Notes under the pieces: model-generated | Told to the model about the DNA's origin: nothing | Seen by the model: the letters and a program-made list of their open reading frames with translations, nothing else | Databases searched by the model: none | Assembly (NCBI GenBank): GCA_003213515.1 | Contig: QCMV01000011.1 | Span: 1-44,970, forward strand | Length of the DNA: 44,970 nucleotides | Origin: Pelagibacteraceae bacterium AG-422-N09 | GTDB lineage: Bacteria; Pseudomonadota; Alphaproteobacteria; Pelagibacterales; AG-422-B15 | Direction of reading: 5' to 3' | Program-made: the position numbers and the translations under genes | Part shown: positions 35,832 through 43,401 of the stretch, in pieces | Layout: each line of letters opens with the position of its first letter | Position numbering within the stretch: the stretch's first letter is position 1

Positions 35832-36701
35832 ATGCTTAAAGAGCAGAACGTTATTTTAGGCATATCTTTGTTATGCCTTGGATTATTAATAGCTCCTTTA
35901 TATGATGCGCTTGCTAAGTACTTAAGCGAGGACATTGGTATACTTGAAATAATTTGGGGACGTTTTTTCAGCCATTTTATTTTCTTAGTGCCACTTGTTT
36001 ATTTTTTAAAAGGAAAAAAAGAATTTGTTAATCAATCGACGAAGAATCAATTAATCAGAGGTACTTTTATATTTCTTGCGACGGCATTCTTTTATGCATC
36101 AATTTCACAAATCCCTCTTGCTAATGCATTAAGCATAATGCTCATTGCTCCCATTGTGGTGGTATTCATGTCTTCATTTATTTTGGGAGAAAAATTAAAT
36201 TCACTAAAGATCTTTTGTACATTTTTTGGTTTTTTTGGAACTCTATTAGTAATACAGCCAGGATTTAGTGAGTTTAATTATTTTTCTTTATTTGCCTTAT
36301 TTTCAGGATTCTTTTATGCAATGTATCTTGTTTACACGCGCCGCGTAAACTTTACTTCTGATCCATGGGTAAGCCTGTGTTATACCGCTATTCCTGGGGC
36401 ACTAATAATGACTATCTTTCTTCCTTTTTATTGGGACAGTGATCCTAATTTTAGTCAGATTATTTTGATGGGCTCAATTGGTTTAGTTGTGATTCTGGTG
36501 CATTTTATATTTATAAAAGCTTATCAAAATGCTGAAGCAAGCATTTTGGCTCCATTTCACTATTTTGAAATCGTCAGTAATATGCTAATAAGCGTCTTAT
36601 TTTTTAGAGATATTCCAAACATAATAGTGTGCTTTGGAATTCTTTGTATTGTGAGTAGCGGAGTACTTATAACTGTTAGGCAAAAACTAAATTATGAATA
36701 A
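35832..36701 (+). CDS. EamA/DMT-family transporter
   Basis: This 289-residue inner-membrane protein has ten predicted helices in two five-helix repeats, as in the drug/metabolite transporter superfamily. The first EamA repeat contains ILEIIWGRFFSHFIFLVPLV and PLANALSIMLIAPIVVVFMSSFILGEKL; the second contains VILVHFIFIKAYQNAEASILAPFHYFEIV. The APxxVVxxSxxxLGE-type end of repeat one is characteristic. The substrate is unknown; relatives export amino acids or other metabolites. It starts three bases after the VWA gene and overlaps dusA by eight bases. Confidence 0.87.
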   Translation: MLKEQNVILGISLLCLGLLIAPLYDALAKYLSEDIGILEIIWGRFFSHFIFLVPLVYFLKGKKEFVNQSTKNQLIRGTFIFLATAFFYASISQIPLANALSIMLIAPIVVVFMSSFILGEKLNSLKIFCTFFGFFGTLLVIQPGFSEFNYFSLFALFSGFFYAMYLVYTRRVNFTSDPWVSLCYTAIPGALIMTIFLPFYWDSDPNFSQIILMGSIGLVVILVHFIFIKAYQNAEASILAPFHYFEIVSNMLISVLFFRDIPNIIVCFGILCIVSSGVLITVRQKLNYE

Positions 36702-37665
36702 TTTGAACGTTGACTATCGCTTTTCTGTAGCACCAATGATGGGAGTAACAACTCCAAGCGCAAGGTACATGTACCGTCTTATCTCAAAAGAAGCTGTTTT
36801 ATTTACTGAAATGATAGCCAGTCAAGCTTTACACAGAGGCGATTACAAAAAACTTCTTAGAAAAGAAAATATCGAAAAACCTGTCATTCTACAGGTTGGT
36901 GGTTCTGATATAGGCTTATTAAAATATTCAACAAGTTTAGCAAATAAGTTTGATTATCAGGGTATCAATTTAAATGTTGGCTGCCCCTCTAAAAAAGTTT
37001 CTCAAGGGAAAATGGGGGCGTGTTTGATGAAAGAAGCTGAACTGGTTAGAGATTGCTTAAGTGGAATGAGAGAAGAGACTTCAATGGATGTTTCATTAAA
37101 ATGTAGAATTGGTGTTGATGAATTTGACTCTTATGATTTTTTTAAAAATTTCATTTCTACAGTTCTTGAGAGTGATGTGAAAGTTATTTTTATTCATGCC
37201 CGTAAAGCTTTTCTAAAAGGTCTTGATCCAAAAAAAAATCGTACATTGCCTGAACTTAAATATGAATTTGTTTACAATATCAAAAAAGAATTTCCTGATA
37301 TTAAATTTATCATGAATGGAGGTTTGACAAATATTGATGACTGTATTGAACAATTGAAATATTTAGATGGGGTGATGGTAGGTCGAGCAATACAGGCAAA
37401 CCCTTTTTTTATTAAAGACGTGGATCATATTTTTTATGGTCAAAGTAATATTCAAGTTAACAAGTCCGATGTCGTGAAAAAGTATTTTGATTATATTAAA
37501 ATGAATATTGAAACTGTATCTACCTATGAATTGCTCAGTCCATTACTTTCACTTTGTTTTGGAGTACCAGGATCTAAAAAATTTAAACAAGAAGTGAATG
37601 AACTAATAAGAGCGAGAGATATCAATAAGTTAGAAGATACTTATCTAAATTTGATTGCCGCTTAA
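36694..37665 (+). CDS. dusA: tRNA-dihydrouridine synthase A
   Basis: DusA reduces U20/U20a in the tRNA D-loop using FMN and NADPH. The 323-residue barrel enzyme has FSVAPMMGVTTPSARYMYRLIS at the start, ILQVGGSD, GINLNVGCPSKKV with the catalytic cysteine, KCRIGVDEFDSYDFF, IHARKAFLKGLDPKKNR (the AxLxGLSPKxNR signature of DusA) and MVGRAIQANPFF. The start at 36694 overlaps the EamA gene by eight bases. The stop overlaps the opposite-strand nitroreductase stop by four bases. Confidence 0.94.
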   Translation: MNNLNVDYRFSVAPMMGVTTPSARYMYRLISKEAVLFTEMIASQALHRGDYKKLLRKENIEKPVILQVGGSDIGLLKYSTSLANKFDYQGINLNVGCPSKKVSQGKMGACLMKEAELVRDCLSGMREETSMDVSLKCRIGVDEFDSYDFFKNFISTVLESDVKVIFIHARKAFLKGLDPKKNRTLPELKYEFVYNIKKEFPDIKFIMNGGLTNIDDCIEQLKYLDGVMVGRAIQANPFFIKDVDHIFYGQSNIQVNKSDVVKKYFDYIKMNIETVSTYELLSPLLSLCFGVPGSKKFKQEVNELIRARDINKLEDTYLNLIAA

Positions 37666-38237
37666 ATTATTTCAGCAATATCAGAAAAGTCATACCTCGG
37701 CGCTCTCTCATAAAAACCGCCCTCAGCAGCGTATCCCAAATTACATAGAAAATTGCTTTTAATTGTCGTGCCATTGAAAAATTCCTTATCAACCAGATCA
37801 TTTGAGAAGCCTGACATTGGTCCAACTGATAAACCAAGAGAATTTGCTGCCTTTATAAAGTAACCTCCTTGAATTGATGAGTTTCTAAAGGCTGTAACTT
37901 CAGACTTGGTTGTATCATTTTCAAAATATTGCTTAGCATCCTCACGTAAATAGTTTCTGGGAAGATCACGCCAAAATTCTATGTCCATTCCAATAATTGT
38001 ACATACAGGTGCGTTGATAACTTTGCTAATATTATCATCACTCACTAATCTTGATAGCTTTTCCTTTGAGGTACTGCTTTTAAGAAACTTTAATCTCATT
38101 GGACTAGAGTTAAACGAAGTTGGCCCCCACTTAACAAGATTATAAAGTTCATTCAGTGTATCGTTTGCAACTTCCTTGTCAGTAAATTTATAGCAAGTCT
38201 GTGGTTCAACAAATATTTCTTTAATTTTGTCAGACAT
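37662..38237 (-). CDS. RutE/HadB-like nitroreductase-family flavoprotein
   Basis: This 191-residue FMN enzyme has the pattern of the RutE-like (malonic semialdehyde reductase) group: LYNLVKWGPTSFNSSPMRLKFL at about 31-52, INAPVCTIIGMDIEFWRDLPRNY, and SIQGGYFIKAANSLGLSVGPMSGF. It could reduce a semialdehyde, quinone or nitro compound; the pyrimidine-degradation rut genes are not nearby, so the RutE role is not assigned. It starts one base after the glutathione peroxidase stop and is the last of a four-gene redox group. Confidence 0.87.
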   Translation of the reverse strand: MSDKIKEIFVEPQTCYKFTDKEVANDTLNELYNLVKWGPTSFNSSPMRLKFLKSSTSKEKLSRLVSDDNISKVINAPVCTIIGMDIEFWRDLPRNYLREDAKQYFENDTTKSEVTAFRNSSIQGGYFIKAANSLGLSVGPMSGFSNDLVDKEFFNGTTIKSNFLCNLGYAAEGGFYERAPRYDFSDIAEII

Positions 38238-38238
38238 C

Positions 38239-38700
38239 TTAGATTATAGCTTGAATATGTTCCTCAATCTCTTCAGGTTTTTTTTGTGTACCAAAACCTT
38301 TAACAAATTCACCATCTTTATTGATTAAAAACTTTGTAAAATTCCACTGTATCTCTCTGCCTGCTTTTTCAGTAAGCTTAACAAAAAGAGGTGACGCATT
38401 TTCTCCATTAACATCAATCTTATCAAACAGGCGAAAGGATACATCATACTTTGTGCCACAAAAATCTTTTATTTCTTCATTCGTCCCTTTTTCTTGGGCA
38501 CCAAATTGATTACAAGGAAATGCTAAAATTTCTAACCCTTTGTCTTTATATTTATCATAGAGATTTTGTAAGCCAGTATATTGCGGTGTAAAACCACAAG
38601 CACTTGCTACGTTTACAATTAATAAAGTTTTTCCCTTGAATTCTTCCATTTTGATAGAGTTCATATCAATGTCTTTTACTTCAATGTCATAAATACTCAT
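38239..38700 (-). CDS. Glutathione peroxidase family thiol peroxidase
   Basis: This 153-residue thioredoxin-fold peroxidase has VNVASACGFTPQYTGLQ with cysteine in place of selenocysteine, LAFPCNQFGAQE with the conserved glutamine and second cysteine, and IQWNFTKFLI with the active-site tryptophan and asparagine. Bacterial cysteine versions often use thioredoxin rather than glutathione. It reduces hydrogen or lipid peroxides. It lies between pirin (eight bases upstream) and the nitroreductase gene (one base downstream), which fits a peroxide/electrophile defence group. Confidence 0.93.
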   Translation of the reverse strand: MSIYDIEVKDIDMNSIKMEEFKGKTLLIVNVASACGFTPQYTGLQNLYDKYKDKGLEILAFPCNQFGAQEKGTNEEIKDFCGTKYDVSFRLFDKIDVNGENASPLFVKLTEKAGREIQWNFTKFLINKDGEFVKGFGTQKKPEEIEEHIQAII

Positions 38701-38708
38701 ATTTTTCC

Positions 38709-39545
38709 TTATCTTACAAATGTTCCATTATTATAGTCATTAATCGCTTGAATGATCTCACTTTTGGTATTCATTACAAATGGTCCGCCACGAGCAATGC
38801 TTTCACCAATTGGCTCACCCGCGATTAATAAAAACTTAGCATTGGTTTCAGCGGATACTTTCAAATTATTACCATTCGTCAACAATACTAGTTTAGATCC
38901 CTCAATATTATCATGAGATAGATTACCGATTTTTATTCTGCCATCAACCAAGTAAACAAAACTGTTATGCGATTTAGGTATTGAAAAAATAAACTGTTTA
39001 TTTTGTTTAAGTTCAACATCAAAGAATATTGGCTCAACATTATGGTTTTTGATCGGCCCTTCAGCGTTCTCAAATTTACCAGCAATTACTTTGATTTTTT
39101 TATCTTCATCATGATGTATACTCATTTCATTGGCATCAATATAATGATATTCAGGCTTACTCATTTTTAAGCTAGCAGGCATATTAATCCATAACTGAAA
39201 CCCATGAAGCTTGCCCTCCTTCATAGCAGGCATTTCGGAGTGAATAATTCCACTGCCAGTTTTCATCCACTGTACATCGCCTGCTGTCATTCTTCCTTCT
39301 CCACCAGTACTATCTTTATGCTCAAATTCTCCAGCCAGCATATATGTCACCGTCTCTATTCCTCTATGAGGATGTGATGGAAAACCAGCTATATAGTCCT
39401 TACTGTCTTCAGAACCAAATTCATCCAACATCAAAAAAGGATCAAAATAGTTTGGCTCCACACCTATACTTCTTTTTAATTTTACTCCAGCACCGTCTGT
39501 TGCGGGAATAGGATTAATGATATTTTTTACCTCAATGTCAGACAT
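38709..39545 (-). CDS. Pirin-family cupin protein
   Basis: This 278-residue bicupin has the pirin N-terminal metal site: FPSHPHRGIETVTYM, the histidine in EFEHKDSTGG, and GSGIIHSEMP with the final histidine and glutamate. The C-terminal pirin domain (GEPIGESIARGGPFVMNTKSEIIQAINDYNNGTF) is complete. Bacterial pirins include quercetinase-like dioxygenases and metabolic regulators; which applies here is unknown. It starts three bases after the upstream oxidoreductase gene. Confidence 0.92.
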   Translation of the reverse strand: MSDIEVKNIINPIPATDGAGVKLKRSIGVEPNYFDPFLMLDEFGSEDSKDYIAGFPSHPHRGIETVTYMLAGEFEHKDSTGGEGRMTAGDVQWMKTGSGIIHSEMPAMKEGKLHGFQLWINMPASLKMSKPEYHYIDANEMSIHHDEDKKIKVIAGKFENAEGPIKNHNVEPIFFDVELKQNKQFIFSIPKSHNSFVYLVDGRIKIGNLSHDNIEGSKLVLLTNGNNLKVSAETNAKFLLIAGEPIGESIARGGPFVMNTKSEIIQAINDYNNGTFVR

Positions 39546-39548
39546 ATT

Positions 39549-40499
39549 TTAATTAAAGGTTAAAAGTATTTTGCCTTTTGCGCGACCACTTTTGAGATGA
39601 TTGTAAGCATCAAGATATTGATCAAAAGAAAATATTTTTTCGATGATGGGCTTAATCTTTCCATCTTCAATCCACATTCTAAATAAATCTAAATTTGCAG
39701 TTGATGTTCTACCAGATAATACAACTCTTGATTTTTTTCTTTGAAACAACTGTTTTGCTACATCTATATTATTGTAGATGTTATTTTTTGTAGTCACATA
39801 TATTCCGTTAGCCGTTAAGATTTTTGATGCCTTAGGAAAAGATAGATTTCCGTTTGCATCAAAAACGATATCATATTTTTTTGATAAAGATAAAATATCT
39901 TCTTTTGTATAATCAACAACGTCATCTATATTAAAATCATTTTTAATCCAATCGTAATTTCTATCACTTGTTACCGCAGTTATTTCTGTTTCATATATTT
40001 TAGCCATTTGAATTGCAAAAGAACCCACTCCTCCGGATGCACCATTAATTAAGATCTTGTGTCCCTTTCGAATTGAAGCAATATTTCTCAATGCTAGCAA
40101 CGATGTATTTGCTACTTGAGGAATAGCGGCCGCTTCGTGTAACTTGATATTTTTCGGTACAAGTGAAATTAACTTTTGAGAAATTTTAATTTTTTCTGCG
40201 GCACTTCCATTAAATAATATATCTGTCATGCCAAATACTTTATCACCAACTTTAAAAGCTCCTACATCTCTTCCAATTTCAGTAATTTCACCACTGAAAT
40301 CACAGGCAGTGAATATAGGAAATTTATTCAGATTGGTTATGGGCTTAAACCCGCCTTGCATTTTTTTGATATCAACTGGATTAAGCGATACGGCCTCGAT
40401 CTTTACAATTACTTCTGATCTTTTAGGTCTTGGCTCAGCAATCTCTAAAATTTCAAGATTATCAATATCTCCGTATGAGTTGTATCCTATTGCTTTCAT
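39549..40499 (-). CDS. Quinone oxidoreductase-like MDR-family protein
   Basis: This 316-residue member of the zinc-containing-alcohol-dehydrogenase/quinone-oxidoreductase superfamily lacks the catalytic zinc ligands and so belongs to the zinc-free quinone reductase-like branch. The N-terminal GroES-like domain includes VSLNPVDIKKMQGG and FTACDFSGEITEIG; the Rossmann domain has ILINGASGGVGSFAIQMAK (NADPH-binding) and the C-terminus DAYNHLKSGRAKGKILL. It likely reduces quinones or enones using NADPH. It is the first gene of the minus-strand redox group and is divergent from the PAP2 gene across a 64-base gap. Confidence 0.88.
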   Translation of the reverse strand: MKAIGYNSYGDIDNLEILEIAEPRPKRSEVIVKIEAVSLNPVDIKKMQGGFKPITNLNKFPIFTACDFSGEITEIGRDVGAFKVGDKVFGMTDILFNGSAAEKIKISQKLISLVPKNIKLHEAAAIPQVANTSLLALRNIASIRKGHKILINGASGGVGSFAIQMAKIYETEITAVTSDRNYDWIKNDFNIDDVVDYTKEDILSLSKKYDIVFDANGNLSFPKASKILTANGIYVTTKNNIYNNIDVAKQLFQRKKSRVVLSGRTSTANLDLFRMWIEDGKIKPIIEKIFSFDQYLDAYNHLKSGRAKGKILLTFN

Positions 40500-40563
40500 T
40501 TAAATATCTAATTAATGATTTTTTGATATATAATTAATAAAACCACAAATACAACAGATATTC

Positions 40564-41454
40564 ATGATTTATAGTTTACTTAATGACATTAGTTGGGTAG
40601 TCAATATTCGAACACCCTATTTAACTCCTATATTTGAATTTTTTACATGGTTGGGATATCGAGATTTTTTATTCATGTTTATCCCATTTATTTATTGGTG
40701 TTATGACCGAAAAGTTTTTGGCAAACTTCTTGTAATAGTTTTCTTTTCCGCAATTATAAATTCATTTCTGAAAGATATTTTTCAAGATCCTAGGCCGGAT
40801 TTTGCTCTTAATATTGATCCATGGCTTCAAACTGAAACTTCATTCGGGTTTCCAAGTGGTCACACTCAAATTGCGGTCGTGATTTGGCTTTATATAGCCT
40901 TAAATGTGAAGAATTTATTTGTGAAATCACTTTCAATAATTTTTCTCTTTGGGGTGCCTCTAAGCCGAGTTTACTTGGGAGTTCATGATATTGGAGATAT
41001 TTTAGGGGGCTTGGTTGTTGGATTAGTTACTCTTTACATTGCAGACCTTATCTACAAAAACATTGAAAGAGAAAATATTAAATTCAATACCTTTACAAAA
41101 TATTTATCATTAGTTGTAATCTTTCTTTTATTTTATCTTACATGGCCGACTGCACATGGTAATGAAGCGGCAATAGCAATCGGAGGTCTAATGATTGGTT
41201 TCTTTATCGGCAAAGATATTGACTACAAACAATTTAATTTTGTTCGTACTTCAAATGCATTTGCTCACTACACATCATGCTTTTTGGCATTATTTTTATT
41301 TCTTTTGTTTAATGAATTTCTAAATTTAGCTTTTGAAAAAGTGAACTTGCCTATAGAGCTTGAAACGGCTTTAAGTTCATTAATATTAGGCTTTTTTATT
41401 TCTTTTTTGTCTCTTTACTTACTTTCAAAAATTAAACTTCAATTATCTAAGTAA
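40564..41454 (+). CDS. PAP2-superfamily membrane phosphatase
   Basis: This 296-residue membrane protein carries all three motifs of the PAP2 phosphatase superfamily: KDIFQDPRP (KxxxxxxRP), PSGH in FGFPSGHTQ, and SRVYLGVHDIGD (SRxxxxxHxxxD). About eight hydrophobic helices are seen; the C-terminal part (from ~170) has further helices that extend beyond the minimal domain. It may act on phosphatidic acid, undecaprenyl pyrophosphate or similar lipid phosphates. The active site would face the periplasm. Its 3' end overlaps the opposite-strand MBL gene by 16 bases. Confidence 0.9.
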   Translation: MIYSLLNDISWVVNIRTPYLTPIFEFFTWLGYRDFLFMFIPFIYWCYDRKVFGKLLVIVFFSAIINSFLKDIFQDPRPDFALNIDPWLQTETSFGFPSGHTQIAVVIWLYIALNVKNLFVKSLSIIFLFGVPLSRVYLGVHDIGDILGGLVVGLVTLYIADLIYKNIERENIKFNTFTKYLSLVVIFLLFYLTWPTAHGNEAAIAIGGLMIGFFIGKDIDYKQFNFVRTSNAFAHYTSCFLALFLFLLFNEFLNLAFEKVNLPIELETALSSLILGFFISFLSLYLLSKIKLQLSK

Positions 41455-42461
41455 GTTTCTCCATGCTTTAATGTGAAAAATCTATCTTGAGAAATATTAT
41501 ATTTTAAGACGACTTCAATTAACTTTTGAGGCGGCTCTCTTACAGGCTCATCGGTCAAAATAAATGTTCCCCAAGACATGCCAATGGCTTTAGAAGCCTC
41601 TAAATCCAAGAAAGACATAACTGCCTCTTCAGGATTCATGTGTGAGACTTCCATGATCCATCTTGGCTCGTAAGCACCGATTGGAATAGCAGCTAAATCA
41701 ACTGACCCTAATCTTTTTCTGATTTCTTTAAAATCATCAGAATAGCCTGTATCACCTAAATGAATAAAGCTGTGATAATAGTTTTTAAAATGCCAAGCTC
41801 CCCATAAAGTTTCATTTCTATCAAATAAGCCCCTTGCCGACCAATGTTGCACAGGAGCAAAAGTAATTTCTGTATCACTAACTTTAATTGAGTCCCACCA
41901 ATCAAGTTCTCTCACATTTTTTATCCCTTTATTTATGAACCATTCTTCAAGACCCAGTGGGACTAAAAAAAGCACATCTTCATATTTTTCCGAGATTAAT
42001 TTTACACTTCTATAATCAAGGTGGTCATAATGACTATGAGAAATTGTTACGACATCAATGTTTGGTAAATCATCAATTTCCATACCGGGTGGCATATATC
42101 TCTTTGGTCCAGCAAAACTTAATGGTGAGGCTCGATCAGTAAAATGTGGATCTGTAAGCACATTTATATCCTTGTTTTGATATAAAAAAGTCTCATGCCC
42201 AATCCATGTAGTAACAATGTTATTATTGTTATATATTTCTTTATAATTTGGTTTCTCCATTTCAAATTTAAATGTCGATAAATCCTTACTTCTTCTCTCC
42301 CAACTCCATTGCATTAGTTTTTTAAAACTACTTTCATATGGTACTCCATTAGTGTTTGCATAAGTTCCATCCGATAAATGATGTGCAGGGGTTTGTGGCA
42401 GGTCTTCAGTACTTGCTGACGCAGCATAAAATAAAAATAACAACAATAAAACTAATCTCAC
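41439..42461 (-). CDS. Metallo-beta-lactamase-fold hydrolase, NAPE-PLD-like, secreted
   Basis: This 340-residue protein has an N-terminal signal peptide (MRLVLLLLFLFYAASAS). The metallohydrolase motif HSHYDHLD (HxHxDH) is in VVTISHSHYDHLD, followed by IHLGDTGYSDD with the metal-bridging aspartate, and MSWGTFILTDEP near the end where a histidine ligand is often seen. TWIGHETFLYQ and NVLTDPHFTDRASPLSFAGPKRY match the COG2220 group that includes N-acyl-phosphatidylethanolamine phospholipase D. The substrate is unknown. It follows the DUF983 gene by two bases and seems to be the end of the sarcosine oxidase transcript. Confidence 0.86.
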   Translation of the reverse strand: MRLVLLLLFLFYAASASTEDLPQTPAHHLSDGTYANTNGVPYESSFKKLMQWSWERRSKDLSTFKFEMEKPNYKEIYNNNNIVTTWIGHETFLYQNKDINVLTDPHFTDRASPLSFAGPKRYMPPGMEIDDLPNIDVVTISHSHYDHLDYRSVKLISEKYEDVLFLVPLGLEEWFINKGIKNVRELDWWDSIKVSDTEITFAPVQHWSARGLFDRNETLWGAWHFKNYYHSFIHLGDTGYSDDFKEIRKRLGSVDLAAIPIGAYEPRWIMEVSHMNPEEAVMSFLDLEASKAIGMSWGTFILTDEPVREPPQKLIEVVLKYNISQDRFFTLKHGETYLDN

Positions 42462-42463
42462 AA

Positions 42464-42811
42464 TTATTTATCCCTTAAGCTCCACAATATAGCCAGGCAT
42501 ATACTTTTTGATATTGGAAGCATATAAAGTACGGTCAGTATTGTAATTGGTATCCATGTAATTGCCTGCAACCATAACTGAGGTGAATAGTTTTGTTCTA
42601 TATATAAAACTAACGGAACAATGATGTGTCCAACAATAATAATGGTAAGCCAAGGACCAAAATCATCCGTTCTGTAAATTGAGAGCTTTTCATTACAATT
42701 ATTGCAATAAGGCTTCAGTTTCAGATATTGCTTATAAATTTTTTCTTCTCCGCATTGTGGGCATTTTTTAAAAACTGATCGAGATAAGGCAAGTAATAAT
42801 GATACTTTCAC
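42464..42811 (-). CDS. DUF983-family zinc-ribbon membrane protein
   Basis: This 115-residue protein has a zinc-ribbon-like CPQCG...CNNCN pair (two CxxC motifs) near residues 18-43, the family RTDDFGPWLTIIIVGHIIVP segment, and two membrane helices. That is the DUF983 pattern; its function is unestablished, although related genes often sit near cytochrome oxidase or membrane-protein genes. It begins five bases after soxG and ends two bases before the MBL-fold gene, so all three are likely cotranscribed. Confidence 0.88.
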   Translation of the reverse strand: MKVSLLLALSRSVFKKCPQCGEEKIYKQYLKLKPYCNNCNEKLSIYRTDDFGPWLTIIIVGHIIVPLVLYIEQNYSPQLWLQAITWIPITILTVLYMLPISKSICLAILWSLRDK

Positions 42812-42816
42812 AATAA

Positions 42817-43401
42817 TTACTTTTCGCTTAAAATAAATTCATTGCTTGAATCCGCTAACCAATCCCATAAATAATCAGCAAAACTCCATCTAACTGATAT
42901 ATCAAAAACTAGGTCATCAGATAGTCTGTCAATTAGGACAGTTGCCTTACTAATATATGATTGAGCGCAAGAATTCCCTTTTGTGAGATATTGATCAAAA
43001 TTAAGAGGGCAAGCTTTTGTTAAGACTTCAATGCTTTTTGGGCCACTAAGCCTCATCGTCAAATAATAATCAGATACATCGGTAATTGCGCAAAATAAAT
43101 CTGAAAGTATTTCTCTTAATCCATTGATAACATTTTCTTTTTTTTCATCTTCACTTAATAACAAATATTCATTTGGTCCTAACCACAAAACTCTAGTCTC
43201 ATTATTTCCAGTGACTTCACCAGCACTTTTTGGAAGGCTATATGTAAGGTATTTTTCTACTGCATCTCTTGCTTGAGAATCATTTTCCTTTAATCTCAAA
43301 TTAATTTTTCCTAGAAACTCAATTAGCTCCAATGAAATATTATCCGAAGCGATTTTTTCTTTTTGTGTAAGAGGGGAAAAAATTTGCGGTTGACTACTCA
43401 T
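42817..43401 (-). CDS. soxG: Sarcosine oxidase gamma subunit
   Basis: This 194-residue protein matches the gamma subunit of heterotetrameric sarcosine oxidase, which converts sarcosine to glycine and passes C1 units to tetrahydrofolate. LWLGPNEYLLL is the family signature, followed by AITDVSDYYLTMRLSGPKSIEVLTKACPLNFD and CAQSYISKATVLIDRL. The length is normal (about 190-210). Its start overlaps the soxA stop by eight bases. soxB and soxD would be expected upstream of soxA, outside the window. Confidence 0.93.
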   Translation of the reverse strand: MSSQPQIFSPLTQKEKIASDNISLELIEFLGKINLRLKENDSQARDAVEKYLTYSLPKSAGEVTGNNETRVLWLGPNEYLLLSEDEKKENVINGLREILSDLFCAITDVSDYYLTMRLSGPKSIEVLTKACPLNFDQYLTKGNSCAQSYISKATVLIDRLSDDLVFDISVRWSFADYLWDWLADSSNEFILSEK

